Positions 45,915 to 54,598 of a stretch of 58,924 nucleotides of DNA are shown piece by piece. The DNA lies in assembly GCF_001571365.1 (NCBI RefSeq), contig NZ_BCTQ01000040.1, positions 1-58,924 of the forward strand, written 5' to 3'. This stretch comes from Achromobacter denitrificans NBRC 15125 (GTDB lineage Bacteria; Pseudomonadota; Gammaproteobacteria; Burkholderiales; Burkholderiaceae_B). The first letter of the stretch is position 1. The number at the start of each line of letters is the position of its first letter. The notes under the pieces are model-generated. The model was not told the DNA's origin. It saw only the letters and a list, made by a program, of their open reading frames with translations, and made no database searches. A program made the translations under genes and the position numbers.

Positions 45915-47672
45915 TCAATGGGCCGCCGGGCGGCGCCAGGCCTGGCTGCGCGCCACCAGGGCGCGGCTCGCCAGGTGCAGGACCAGCGCCGCGACGGCCG
46001 AACTGGCCATGATCACCGTGCACATGGCGGCGGCGGGGCCGATGAAGCCGGCGTCGTCCATGTTCAGCACCGCAACCGCCGCCAGCACCGTGGACGGGCT
46101 GTACAGGAACACCACGGCGGACACCGTCGTCATGGCGGACACGAACAGGTAGCGGGCGACGTCCAGCGCGGCCGGCAGGCACATCGGCAGGGTCACGCGC
46201 AGGAAGGTGGTCAGGCGGGGCACTTTCAGCGAGGCGGAGGCGGCTTCGAACTCCGGATCCAGCGCATTGAGCGCGGTGGACGCCGTCAGGTGCGCGCTGG
46301 TGTAGAAATGGACCACCGTGCACAGCACCAGCAGCGGCATGGTGCCGTACAGGGTGTTCAGGGGATTCATCGGGCTGTTGAAGAAGAAGATGTAGCCCAG
46401 CCCCAGCACCAGGCCGGGAACGGCCATGGGCATCAGCGCCAGCATGCCGACCATGCCGCGCAGGCCGCGCGCCGCCGCGCCGCGGGCCGGCACTTTCTCC
46501 ATCATCCAGGCGCCGGCGAAGACCACGGCCGTGCCCACCAGGGCGGTGAAGAACGCCAGCTGCAGGCTGTTGCGCCAGGCCAGCCAGCCGCCGCCGTCCA
46601 TGTTGTCGAAGTCGTAGGAACGCAGCGACATGGACAGGTTGTACGGCCACATCTTCACGAACGACGCCCACACCGCCACGCCGATGATCAGCAGCAGGAA
46701 CGCGGCCAGCACGAGCGCCAGCGTCAGGAAGGCGGCGTCGCGGCGGCGGTGGACGCCCGCGGCGTAGGGTTGGGCCCGCCCGCTCATCTGGGCGCCCTGG
46801 CGGGCGCGCAGCCGGCGGTCCAGCGCGAACGTCAGGACGGCGGGCAGGAGCAGCAGGATGCCGATGGCCGCGCCCTTGGGGAAGTTCTGCTGGCCGACCA
46901 CGGCCTTGTAGGCCTCCATCGCCAGCACGTTGTAGTCGCCGCCGACGACCTTGGGCACGCCGAAGTCGGTCACCGTCAGCGTGAACACCACGCAGCACGC
47001 GGAAAAGACGGCATAGCGGGTGCCCGGCAGGGTCACGGTCAGGAAGGTGCGCCAGGGGCCGGCGCCCATCGCGCGGGCGGCGTCGTAGAGGCGGCCGTCG
47101 GCCAGGGCCAGGCCGGTCAGCAGGATCATGAGGGCGTGGGGGAAGGTGTAGAACGCCTCGCCCGCGACGATGCCCCAGAATCCGTAGATGGTGGCGCCGC
47201 CGGTCAGCCCCTTGAGCAGCCCCTGGTTGCCCAGCAGATACACCAGGGCGATGCCCGGCAGGAGCGAAGGCGCGAGCAACGGCAGCAGGGCCACGGTGCG
47301 CAGCAGCCCCTTGCCCGGCAGGCGGGTGCGCGTCAGGCCATAGGCGAAGCCGTAGGCGCAGGGCACGACCAGCAGCGTCGTCACGGCGCCGACCGCCAGG
47401 CTGCGCGCGACCATGCCCAGGAAGCCGTCGCCGCCGATGATGCCGGCGACCACCGACAGCCCGGCCCAATCGCCGTTTCCGTCGGTCACGGACTTGATCA
47501 GGATGGCCGCCAGCGGCAGGGCCAGAAAGACCAGCAGGCACAGCGCCAGCGCGCCCTGCCCGCCCGCCAGGCCGGCGGCGCCGACCCACGCGGGCAAGGG
47601 GCGCCGGCCCAGCGACGGCGCGGGCGCGGCGGCGGCCGCCGCCTGCAGGGGCGGGTTTGAGGAGCGGGTCAT
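45915..47672 (-). CDS. phnU: 2-aminoethylphosphonate ABC transporter permease, fused two-domain
   Basis: A 585-residue inner-membrane permease with about 12 helices in two homologous halves. EAA-loop sequences appear twice: DAARAMGAGPWRTFLTVTLP in the first half and AASASLKVPRLTTFLRVTLP in the second. It thus corresponds to PhnU plus PhnV in one chain (TIGR03262-like). It starts 7 bp after phnT. The ATG at 47672 is preferred; one at 47702 would overlap phnT. Confidence 0.9.
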   Translation of the reverse strand: MTRSSNPPLQAAAAAAPAPSLGRRPLPAWVGAAGLAGGQGALALCLLVFLALPLAAILIKSVTDGNGDWAGLSVVAGIIGGDGFLGMVARSLAVGAVTTLLVVPCAYGFAYGLTRTRLPGKGLLRTVALLPLLAPSLLPGIALVYLLGNQGLLKGLTGGATIYGFWGIVAGEAFYTFPHALMILLTGLALADGRLYDAARAMGAGPWRTFLTVTLPGTRYAVFSACCVVFTLTVTDFGVPKVVGGDYNVLAMEAYKAVVGQQNFPKGAAIGILLLLPAVLTFALDRRLRARQGAQMSGRAQPYAAGVHRRRDAAFLTLALVLAAFLLLIIGVAVWASFVKMWPYNLSMSLRSYDFDNMDGGGWLAWRNSLQLAFFTALVGTAVVFAGAWMMEKVPARGAAARGLRGMVGMLALMPMAVPGLVLGLGYIFFFNSPMNPLNTLYGTMPLLVLCTVVHFYTSAHLTASTALNALDPEFEAASASLKVPRLTTFLRVTLPMCLPAALDVARYLFVSAMTTVSAVVFLYSPSTVLAAVAVLNMDDAGFIGPAAAMCTVIMASSAVAALVLHLASRALVARSQAWRRPAAH

Positions 47673-47679
47673 GGCCGGG

Positions 47680-48753
47680 TCAAGCGTAGGCGCGTATCGC
47701 ATGGCGCGGCAGCTCCACCCAGCAGCGGCTGGCGGCGTGAGGGCCCAGCAGGGCGTCTCCGATTTCAGGGGATACGACGGAGTGCACGGTGGCGCCGGGC
47801 ACGCCTTCCAGGCGCAGGGCCAGGCGGTAGCCCCGGCCCAGGAACACGCCGTCCAGCACGTCGGCCAGCATGGCGTTGGGCTGCTCCGGACGGGCGGTGC
47901 TCACGCGCACCGCTTCCGGCCGCACGAAAAGCTTGCCGCTGCCGGTTTCCAGCGCCTCGTCCACGGCCAGCTCCTGGCGGCCGACGCGGGCACGGTGGGC
48001 ATCCACGCGCTCGAACGGCAGCCAGTTCGCCTCGCCCACGAAGTCCGCGATGAAGGCCGACCCGGGCTGGCGGTAGAGCTCTCGCGGGGTGCCGAACTGT
48101 TCGATGATGCCGCCATTCATGACCGCGATGCGGTCGGCCATCACCATGGCCTCTTCCTGGTCGTGCGTCACCATCAGCGTAGTAATCGACAGGCGCTTCT
48201 GCAGCGCGCGCAGTTCGATGCGTAGGTGCTCGCGCACGCGGGCGTCCAGGGCCGACATCGGCTCGTCCAGCAACAGCAGCGAGGGCGACGGCGCCAGCGC
48301 GCGCGCCAGGGCCACGCGCTGCTGCTGCCCGCCGGATATCTGCCCCGGATACTTGTCCGCCGCGCCCGCCAGGCCCACCAGCGTCAGCATTTCCTCGACG
48401 CGGCTGGCCACGTGGCTGCGGTGGGCGCGCTTGCCGCTCAGGCCGTAGGCCACGTTCTGGGCCACGGTCAGGTTGGGGAACAGCGCATAGGACTGGAACA
48501 GGATGCCGTAGTCGCGCGCTTGCGGCTCGGCATGCGAAATATCGCGTCCGGACAGGACGATGGTGCCGCTGTCCTGGCGCTCCAGGCCGGCGATGGCGCG
48601 CAGCAAGGTGGTCTTGCCGCAGCCCGAGGGGCCCAGCAGGCACACCAGCTCTCCGGCGCGGATGTCGAGCGACACGTCCGACAGCGCGGTGTGGCTGCCG
48701 AACCGCTTCACGAGATGCCTGGCAGAGAGAAATGCGTTATCGCGTTCGGCCAT
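47680..48753 (-). CDS. phnT: 2-aminoethylphosphonate ABC transporter ATPase
   Basis: A 357-residue importer ATPase. Walker A is GPSGCGKTT (41-49), the Q-loop LFQSYALFPN, signature SGGQQQRVALARAL and Walker B LLLLDEPMSALD; a TOBE-type C-terminal domain follows. GGAGG lies 4 bases before the ATG at 48753. It is the first gene of the AEP unit and is divergent from a LysR regulator. Confidence 0.93.
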   Translation of the reverse strand: MAERDNAFLSARHLVKRFGSHTALSDVSLDIRAGELVCLLGPSGCGKTTLLRAIAGLERQDSGTIVLSGRDISHAEPQARDYGILFQSYALFPNLTVAQNVAYGLSGKRAHRSHVASRVEEMLTLVGLAGAADKYPGQISGGQQQRVALARALAPSPSLLLLDEPMSALDARVREHLRIELRALQKRLSITTLMVTHDQEEAMVMADRIAVMNGGIIEQFGTPRELYRQPGSAFIADFVGEANWLPFERVDAHRARVGRQELAVDEALETGSGKLFVRPEAVRVSTARPEQPNAMLADVLDGVFLGRGYRLALRLEGVPGATVHSVVSPEIGDALLGPHAASRCWVELPRHAIRAYA

Positions 48754-48799
48754 GGGGCCTCCGGTTGGGGAACGCACGCAGTATGGAAGGCGCGTATTG

Positions 48800-48814
48800 A
48801 GTGTTTATGACACT
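48800..48814. promoter_or_regulatory. Candidate LysR site in the phnT/LysR gap
   Basis: AGTGT-TTATG-ACACT is a perfect 5-bp dyad containing the T-N11-A pattern of LysR boxes, 47 bp upstream of phnT. Confidence 0.55.
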
Positions 48815-48901
48815 TCGCGCAAATGCAGTAATAAAAACATCAAATTATTTTGGTGTACTGGCGGTCTTGCGCATTGCGTCCTTTATCCGCCCCCGAACAC
48901 C

Positions 48902-49765
48902 GTGCTCGTCGCCGAACTCAAATCCTTCTACGCCGTGGCCCGCTGCGGCACCGTCACCAAGGCCGCCGCCCAGCTGGGCGTCAGCCAGCCCACGGTGACG
49001 GGACAATTGCGCCAGCTGGAGTCCCGCTACGGCGTGGAGCTGTTCCATCGGCAGGGGCGCGGCATGCGGCTGTCGGACGCCGGCCACAGCCTGATGCCCA
49101 TGGTGGAGAAACTGGTCCAGCAGGAAACCGAGATCGACTTCCGCCTGCGCGACGCCAGCGACCTGCGCGAGGGCAACCTGCGCATCGGCGCCACCGGCCC
49201 CTACTACATCATGGACACGGTGCGCAGCTACAACCAGCGCTACCCGGGCATCGACCTGACGCTCACCATCGGCAATTCGCAAAGCATGCTGCAGGCGCTG
49301 CACGATTACCGCATCGAGATTGCCACCTCTTCCTTTCTGATGGATGACAAGCATCTCTACCGGCGGATGATCGCCGCCGACCCCATCCGCGTGGTGACGC
49401 ATCGCGACCACCCCCTGGCCCGCCGCGGCCAGATCGGCCTGGACGACCTGGCCGAGCACGCCCTGCTGCTGCGCGAGCCGGGCTCCATGACCCGGCAGCT
49501 GACGGAAGACGCCTTGCAGGCGGCCGGCGTCACCGTGCGCCGGACGCTGGAGATCGGCAGCCGGGAATCGATCCGGCAAGCCATTCTGTGCGGGCTCGGG
49601 ATCAGCCTGATCCCCTCGCGCGAAATCCCCTCGCATCCCGACCTGGCGGCCCTGGACATCCAGGGCGCCGGCATCGTGATGCACGAATACCTGTATTGCC
49701 TGCGCGAGCGCCAACCGGTGCAGCTCATCGCGCGCTTTCTGGAGATGGCGCCGGCTGCGGACTGA
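48902..49765 (+). CDS. LysR-family regulator of the phosphonate cluster
   Basis: A 287-residue LysR protein: HTH LKSFYAVARCGTVTKAAAQLG with VSQPTVTGQLRQLESRYG, then an effector domain (LRIGATGPYYIMDTVRSYN). The start is GTG at 48902. It faces phnT and is followed after 52 bp by the PhnZ-like gene, so it probably responds to AEP or a derivative and activates both sides. Confidence 0.9.
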   Translation: MLVAELKSFYAVARCGTVTKAAAQLGVSQPTVTGQLRQLESRYGVELFHRQGRGMRLSDAGHSLMPMVEKLVQQETEIDFRLRDASDLREGNLRIGATGPYYIMDTVRSYNQRYPGIDLTLTIGNSQSMLQALHDYRIEIATSSFLMDDKHLYRRMIAADPIRVVTHRDHPLARRGQIGLDDLAEHALLLREPGSMTRQLTEDALQAAGVTVRRTLEIGSRESIRQAILCGLGISLIPSREIPSHPDLAALDIQGAGIVMHEYLYCLRERQPVQLIARFLEMAPAAD

Positions 49766-49817
49766 CCGCAAGGTCCCTGCCCGCCCCCTCCCCTTTGCGG
49801 CCACCCTGGAGACGACC

Positions 49818-50387
49818 ATGGCCTTGACCCTGCAAGACATCGAACAGATCTTCCTGGAGCGCGGACACCGCTCCTATCATGGCGAGTCCGTCAGCCACCT
49901 GCGGCACGCGCTGCAGACGGCGGCGCTCGCCGAGCGCAACGGCGCCGGCCCCCACTTGATCACGGCCTGCCTGCTGCACGACCTGGGCCACCTCATCGCC
50001 GACCGGCCGGGCACGCCCACCCTGCGCGGCATCGACGACAAGCACCAGTACTTCGTACTGCCCTTCCTGCGCGGCCTGTTCAGCCCCGCCGTGCTGGACC
50101 CGATCCGGCTGCACGTGGAGGCCAAGCGCTACCTCTGCTATATGGAACCGCAATATGAAGCGTCGCTGTCGGAGGATTCGAAGCGCAGCCTGGCGTTGCA
50201 GGGCGGGAGTTTCGATGCGGGCCAGGCGGTGGATTTCGCGAGCATGCCGGGCGCGCCGGACGCGATACGCCTGAGGCGCTGGGACGACATGGCCAAGGTG
50301 CCGGGCCTGGCCACGCCCTCCCTGGATCATTTCCTGGAAATCGCCGAGAGCGTATCGGGACGGGTCAAGCTGGCCGCCGTCTGGTAG
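49818..50387 (+). CDS. PhnZ-like HD-domain mixed-valence diiron oxygenase
   Basis: A 189-residue HD protein of the phosphonate-operon family (TIGR03276-like). All PhnZ metal ligands align at an offset of 3-4: His30, His54-Asp55 (LLHDLGH), His77, His100 and Asp157 (RRWDDMAK). The PhnZ substrate contacts Tyr20 and Glu23 (SYHGESV) and Lys104 are also kept. PhnZ cleaves (R)-2-amino-1-hydroxyethylphosphonate to glycine and phosphate after PhnY hydroxylates AEP; PhnY is absent here. It is co-directional with the LysR gene and overlaps the convergent MFS gene by 23 bp. Confidence 0.88.
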   Translation: MALTLQDIEQIFLERGHRSYHGESVSHLRHALQTAALAERNGAGPHLITACLLHDLGHLIADRPGTPTLRGIDDKHQYFVLPFLRGLFSPAVLDPIRLHVEAKRYLCYMEPQYEASLSEDSKRSLALQGGSFDAGQAVDFASMPGAPDAIRLRRWDDMAKVPGLATPSLDHFLEIAESVSGRVKLAAVW

Positions 50388-51597
50388 GACTAGCGGGAAA
50401 CCCATGCCGCCGGGCGGCCCAGACGACCGCCAGCGTCGCCGCCAGCAGCGCCAGCAGCACCGGCGAGAATGCCGCCACGCCCAGGCGTTCGAGCAGCGTG
50501 CCTCCGACGAAGCCGCCCGCGGCGATGGCCGTATTCCAGGCGGTGACCAGCATGGACTGCGCCACGTCCGCGGCATCGCCCGCCGTCTGGGCCAGCGCGG
50601 TCTGGAACAGCGTCGGCGTGCCGCCGAAGGCCACGCCCCAGATGCCGACGGCCAGGTAGACCATGGCCGGCATCCGGCCCGCGATTCCCAGCGCCAGCAC
50701 CGCCAGGCCGAACAAGACGATGCTGGCCAGGGTCAGCGCCCGCAGATGGCGGTCGATCAGCGTCCCGACCCCCCAGATGCCGAGCAGCGAACTCAGGCCG
50801 AACACCAGCAACACCCGGTCCGTGCTTCCCGCCATCCCCACCGAGGCTAGAAATGGCGCGATGTAGATGTAGAGGATGTTGTGCGCCAGCACGAACGCCA
50901 GCACCGCGAACAGCACCGCGCGCACGCCGGGCAGCAGGAAGACGCGCCGCAGCGGCAATTGCCGGCCTTTCGCCACCCCCGCGTAGTCCGGCACCCGCAG
51001 GCGCACCCAGGCCACCAGCGCCAGCGCCAGCACGCTCATGATGCCGAAGCCGATGCGCCAGCCCAGGAACGCGCCCAGGAAGGTTCCTGCCGGCACGCCC
51101 AGCGACAACGCCAGCGGCGCGCCCACCATCGCCACCGCGATCGCGCGGCCTTGCTGGTGCGCCGGCACCAAGCGCGCGGCGTAGCCGGCCAGCAGCGCCC
51201 ACAGCAGCCCCGCGGACACGCCGGCCAGGAAACGCGCGGCCAGGGTCAGCGCATAGACGGATGACAGCGCCGTCACCGTGTTGGACAGCGCGAAGCCAGC
51301 GATCGCCGCCAGCAGCAGCGGACGCCTCCGCACCCCCCGGGTGGCGGCGACCAACGGAATCGCCGCCACCAGCGACCCGAGCGCGTAAATCGTGACGGTC
51401 TGGCCGATGGCGGCCTCGGACACGTTCAGGCCCTGCGCCATCTGCGGCAGTAGCCCGGCCGGCAGCGCCTCGGTCAGGATCGTGATGAAGGCCGCCATGG
51501 CCAGCGCCAGCAGCGAGGCCAGCGGCAGGCGGCCGCGGTCGGCGGGATGCGGCGCGGGCGTAGCGCCCTGCCGCGGGGAAAGCGTGGAATCCGTCAT
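50365..51597 (-). CDS. MFS transporter, DHA1 drug/sugar efflux type
   Basis: A 410-residue, 12-helix major facilitator. Helix 1 has the FITILTEALPAGLLPQMA typical of the AraJ/YdhP efflux group, and VAMVGAPLALSLGVPAGTFLG is the antiporter motif C region. AGGTG lies 7 bases before the ATG at 51597. It is paired with a divergent LysR regulator across 114 bp, the usual inducible-exporter layout. Its 3' end overlaps the PhnZ-like gene by 23 bp. The substrate is unknown. Confidence 0.9.
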   Translation of the reverse strand: MTDSTLSPRQGATPAPHPADRGRLPLASLLALAMAAFITILTEALPAGLLPQMAQGLNVSEAAIGQTVTIYALGSLVAAIPLVAATRGVRRRPLLLAAIAGFALSNTVTALSSVYALTLAARFLAGVSAGLLWALLAGYAARLVPAHQQGRAIAVAMVGAPLALSLGVPAGTFLGAFLGWRIGFGIMSVLALALVAWVRLRVPDYAGVAKGRQLPLRRVFLLPGVRAVLFAVLAFVLAHNILYIYIAPFLASVGMAGSTDRVLLVFGLSSLLGIWGVGTLIDRHLRALTLASIVLFGLAVLALGIAGRMPAMVYLAVGIWGVAFGGTPTLFQTALAQTAGDAADVAQSMLVTAWNTAIAAGGFVGGTLLERLGVAAFSPVLLALLAATLAVVWAARRHGFPASPTRRRPA

Positions 51598-51711
51598 CGT
51601 TTGCACCTACGTTGCATCTTGGGTGCCCACGATAAAAGCCCCGGCATTAAAGAAAAAGTAGGCTACATTTCCTTCTTATGCGGAACTGGATGTCCGCAAT
51701 CGAGGACCAGA

Positions 51712-52635
51712 ATGGACAGCCTGAACGGTTTTGTCGTGTTTGTGCAGGTGGCCGAAACGCGCAGCTTCGTCGCCGCCGGCCGCCTGCTCGGCGTGTCGGC
51801 ATCCGCCGTCGGCAAGAGCGTGGCGCGGCTGGAGGAAAAGCTGGGCGTGCGCCTGTTCCACCGCAGCACGCGCAGCGTCACCCTGACGGCCGAGGGCATG
51901 CTGTTCCTGGAGCGCAGCCGCCGCATCCTGGCCGAGATCGAGGCGGCCGAACTGGAGCTGTCTCGCGCCGCCGCCGCGCCGCGCGGGCGCCTGCGCGTCA
52001 GCCTGCCGCTGGTCAGCGGGCTGGTGTTGCCGGTGCTGGGCGAATTCATGCGCGAATATCCGGAAATCGAACTCGACCTGGACTTCACCGACCGCATGGT
52101 CGACGTCATCGAGGAAGGCTTCGATGCCGTGGTGCGCACGGGCGAGCCGGCGGACTCCCGGCTGTCGGCGCGCCGCCTGGGCACCTTCCGCATCCTGCTG
52201 GTGGCCTCGCCCGCCTACCTGGCCACCCGGGGCACGCCCAAGGTGCCGGCCGATCTGTTGCAGCACAGCTGCCTGCACTACCGCTTTCCCAGCAGCGGCA
52301 AGCTGGAGTCCTGGGCGCTGCCCCAGGCGGCCGGCGAGCCTGAACTCCAGCTGCCTGTCTCGATGATCTGCAACAACATCGAGACGCGCTCCTGCTTCGC
52401 GCTGCAAGGGCTGGGTATCGCCTGCCTGCCGGACTTCGCCATCCGCGAACCCCTGGCGGACGGCCGCCTGGTCCAGGTCCTGGCGGGCCAGGTGGAGCGA
52501 ACCAACGTCTTCCACGTGCTCTGGCCCGCGAGCAAGCACGCCTCGCCGAAAGTGCGGGCGCTGGTGGACTTTCTGTGCGCAAGGGTCTTCGCCCCGGCCA
52601 AGGCGCCCAAGGCCGCCGGCCGATCCGGCCGCTGA
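51712..52635 (+). CDS. LysR-family regulator
   Basis: A 307-residue LysR protein of the CrgA/YafC-like branch. HTH: MDSLNGFVVFVQVAETRSFV with SASAVGKSVARLEEKLGVRL; the effector domain has SRLSARRLGTFRILLVASPA. GAGGA precedes the ATG. In the divergent gap, GTAG-G-CTAC is flanked by AAGAA and TTCTT arms, a plausible operator. Likely controls the adjacent exporter. Confidence 0.92.
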   Translation: MDSLNGFVVFVQVAETRSFVAAGRLLGVSASAVGKSVARLEEKLGVRLFHRSTRSVTLTAEGMLFLERSRRILAEIEAAELELSRAAAAPRGRLRVSLPLVSGLVLPVLGEFMREYPEIELDLDFTDRMVDVIEEGFDAVVRTGEPADSRLSARRLGTFRILLVASPAYLATRGTPKVPADLLQHSCLHYRFPSSGKLESWALPQAAGEPELQLPVSMICNNIETRSCFALQGLGIACLPDFAIREPLADGRLVQVLAGQVERTNVFHVLWPASKHASPKVRALVDFLCARVFAPAKAPKAAGRSGR

Positions 52636-52702
52636 ACGGGCGCGGCATCCAGCCGCCGCGCCGCGCCATCCGCCCCCGGGCATGGCGCCCGGGCTTGCCG
52701 GA

Positions 52703-53554
52703 CTACGCGCCCGTGGCCACCGGACGGGACGGGTCGCTGCACCACTCGCTCCAGGAGCCTGGGTACAGGCGCGAACCGGACAGGCCCGCGATCTCCATGG
52801 ACAGCAGATTGTGGCAGGCGGTGATGCCCGAGCCGCACTGGTGCACGATGGCCGCGGGATCGCGGCCGTCCAGCAGGCGGGCGAATTCCTCGCGCAGCTG
52901 CGCGGCCGGCTTGAACCGGCCGTCGGCCTGGAGGTTCTCGCCGTTGGGGCGGTTCAAGGCGCCCGGGATGTGGCCGGCCACCGGGTCCATGGGCTCGACC
53001 TCGCCGCGGTAGCGGTTGGCCGCGCGCGCATCGACCACGGTGAAGGCCGGGCGGGAGATATTGTCCAGCACCGCCCCGGCGTCCACCGTTCCGGCCAGCG
53101 AGGCCCCCGGCGCCACCGGCTCGCCCGCGCGCACGGGAGCGGGCGCCGCGGTCGTGGTCGGCAGGCCGGCGGCCGTCCAGGCCTGCCAGCCGCCGTCCAG
53201 CACCGCCACCTGGTCGTGCCCGAGCCAGCGCAGCATCCACCACAGGTGCGCGGCGTACATGCCGCCGCTGGCGTCGTAGGCCACCACCAGCGTGCGCGGC
53301 GTGACGCCGTGCGCGGCCATCAGCGCGCCGAAGGCCCCGCGGGACGGCAGCGGATGGCGGCCGTTCGTGCCCGTGCGGGCGGCGGCCAGTTCGGTTTCGT
53401 GGTCCAGGTAGCGGGCGCCGGGGATATGGTCGGCCTCGTAAGCTTGCCGCCCGGCGGCGTGGTTGGTCAGGTCGTGGCGCACATCGAACACGCGGACGTC
53501 GGGCGCGTCGAGGCGCTCGGCCAGGGCGGCCGCGGAAATCAGTGTCATCGTCAT
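52703..53554 (-). CDS. sseA: 3-mercaptopyruvate/thiosulfate sulfurtransferase
   Basis: A 283-residue enzyme with two rhodanese domains. The active site loop CGSGITA places catalytic Cys at 240; the CGSG-TA form is typical of mercaptopyruvate sulfurtransferase rather than classical rhodanese. The N-terminal domain has DVRHDLTNHAAGRQAYEADH. AGGAG lies 8 bases before the ATG at 53554. It follows the EamA transporter gene by 37 bp on the same strand. Confidence 0.92.
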   Translation of the reverse strand: MTMTLISAAALAERLDAPDVRVFDVRHDLTNHAAGRQAYEADHIPGARYLDHETELAAARTGTNGRHPLPSRGAFGALMAAHGVTPRTLVVAYDASGGMYAAHLWWMLRWLGHDQVAVLDGGWQAWTAAGLPTTTAAPAPVRAGEPVAPGASLAGTVDAGAVLDNISRPAFTVVDARAANRYRGEVEPMDPVAGHIPGALNRPNGENLQADGRFKPAAQLREEFARLLDGRDPAAIVHQCGSGITACHNLLSMEIAGLSGSRLYPGSWSEWCSDPSRPVATGA

Positions 53555-53591
53555 TCGGTGTGCTCCTGTATGGGATAAAGGCGGCCGCGGC

Positions 53592-54446
53592 TCATGCCGC
53601 CTTGGGGTCGCGCATGGTGCGCCACACCGACAGCAGGCCCGCGAAAATGATCAGGCCCATGCCGGCCCAGGCCAGGGCGTCGAGATGGTCCCCCCACAGG
53701 CCCATGCCCAGCAGGGCCGCGAAAATAATGGTGCTGTATTGCAGGGCCGCCGTCAGCAGCGCCGAGCCCATGCCGAAGGCCCGGGTCATGGCCAGTTGGC
53801 CGAACAGGCCCGCCACGCCCACGCCCACCAGCGAGAGGTAGCCCGTCCAGTCGGCATGACCCCAGCCTTCGAAGGCCAGGCCGGCAAGGCTGGACACGCA
53901 CACTGCCACGGAGAAAAACAGCACGGTGCGCCATTCGGGCTCGCCGATGCGGCCCAGCTGGCGGATCTGCATCATGGCGATCGCCGACATGGCGCCCGCC
54001 CCCATGCCCAGCAAGGCGGCCAGCCACTGGTCCTCGTTGATGCTGGGGCGCAGCACGGCGATCACGCCCAGGAAGCCCAGGGCCACGGCCACGATGCGCA
54101 CGGGATCGCGCTGCGCGCCGCCCCAGCCCAGCATCCAGCAGGCGATGAAGAGCGGCGCCGTGTAGTTCAGGCTGGTCGCGGTGGCCAGGGGCAGGTGCGA
54201 AATCGCGAAAAAGCCCAGCCACATCGAGGTGACGCCGGACAGGTTGCGCCACAGGTGCAGCTTCCAGCTGGTCGGGATGATGGACTGGCGCCCGGCGCGG
54301 GCCCAGATCAGCAGCAGGATGACCGAGGGAAGGCCGCGGAACAGCACGACTTGCGGCAACGACGCGCCATGCTCGGTACCGAGCTTCACGAACGATCCCA
54401 TGATGGCGAACATGGCGGACGCCAATAACATCCAGAGAGCCTGCAT
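53592..54446 (-). CDS. EamA/DMT-family transporter
   Basis: A 284-residue, 10-helix protein made of two EamA repeats (MLLASAMFAIMGSFVKLG; AGAMSAIAMMQIRQLGRIGE). SHLPLATATSLNYTAPLF is the conserved end of the first repeat. Members export amino acids or metabolites. It is the first gene of a two-gene unit with the sulfurtransferase and is divergent from htpX. Confidence 0.9.
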   Translation of the reverse strand: MQALWMLLASAMFAIMGSFVKLGTEHGASLPQVVLFRGLPSVILLLIWARAGRQSIIPTSWKLHLWRNLSGVTSMWLGFFAISHLPLATATSLNYTAPLFIACWMLGWGGAQRDPVRIVAVALGFLGVIAVLRPSINEDQWLAALLGMGAGAMSAIAMMQIRQLGRIGEPEWRTVLFFSVAVCVSSLAGLAFEGWGHADWTGYLSLVGVGVAGLFGQLAMTRAFGMGSALLTAALQYSTIIFAALLGMGLWGDHLDALAWAGMGLIIFAGLLSVWRTMRDPKAA

Positions 54447-54459
54447 GGGGGGATCTACG

Positions 54460-54502
54460 CTAAGGGAAAGTGGGTAGGACTAAGGGAAAGCGATACTATA
54501 CT
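54460..54502. promoter_or_regulatory. Paired direct repeats and promoter upstream of htpX
   Basis: CTAAGGGAAAG occurs at 54460-54470 and again at 54480-54490, a 20-bp (about two helical turns) period. TATACT (54497-54502) follows as a -10-like element for htpX. The repeats lie in the divergent gap with the EamA gene and may bind a regulator of either. Confidence 0.55.
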
Positions 54503-54598
54503 CTCCGTCACCGGAGTGGGTGCCGCCGGCTCGGGGAACTGGCGGCCCTGCGCCATGTCGAACTCCGGCAATTCCCGCTCGCAGAGGAACAAAAAAAC

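Noticed and set aside
45057..47660. 867-codon plus-strand frame across phnX and the permease
   Set aside because: Low-complexity Gln/His/Arg-rich shadow; the minus strand has clear HAD and permease motifs.
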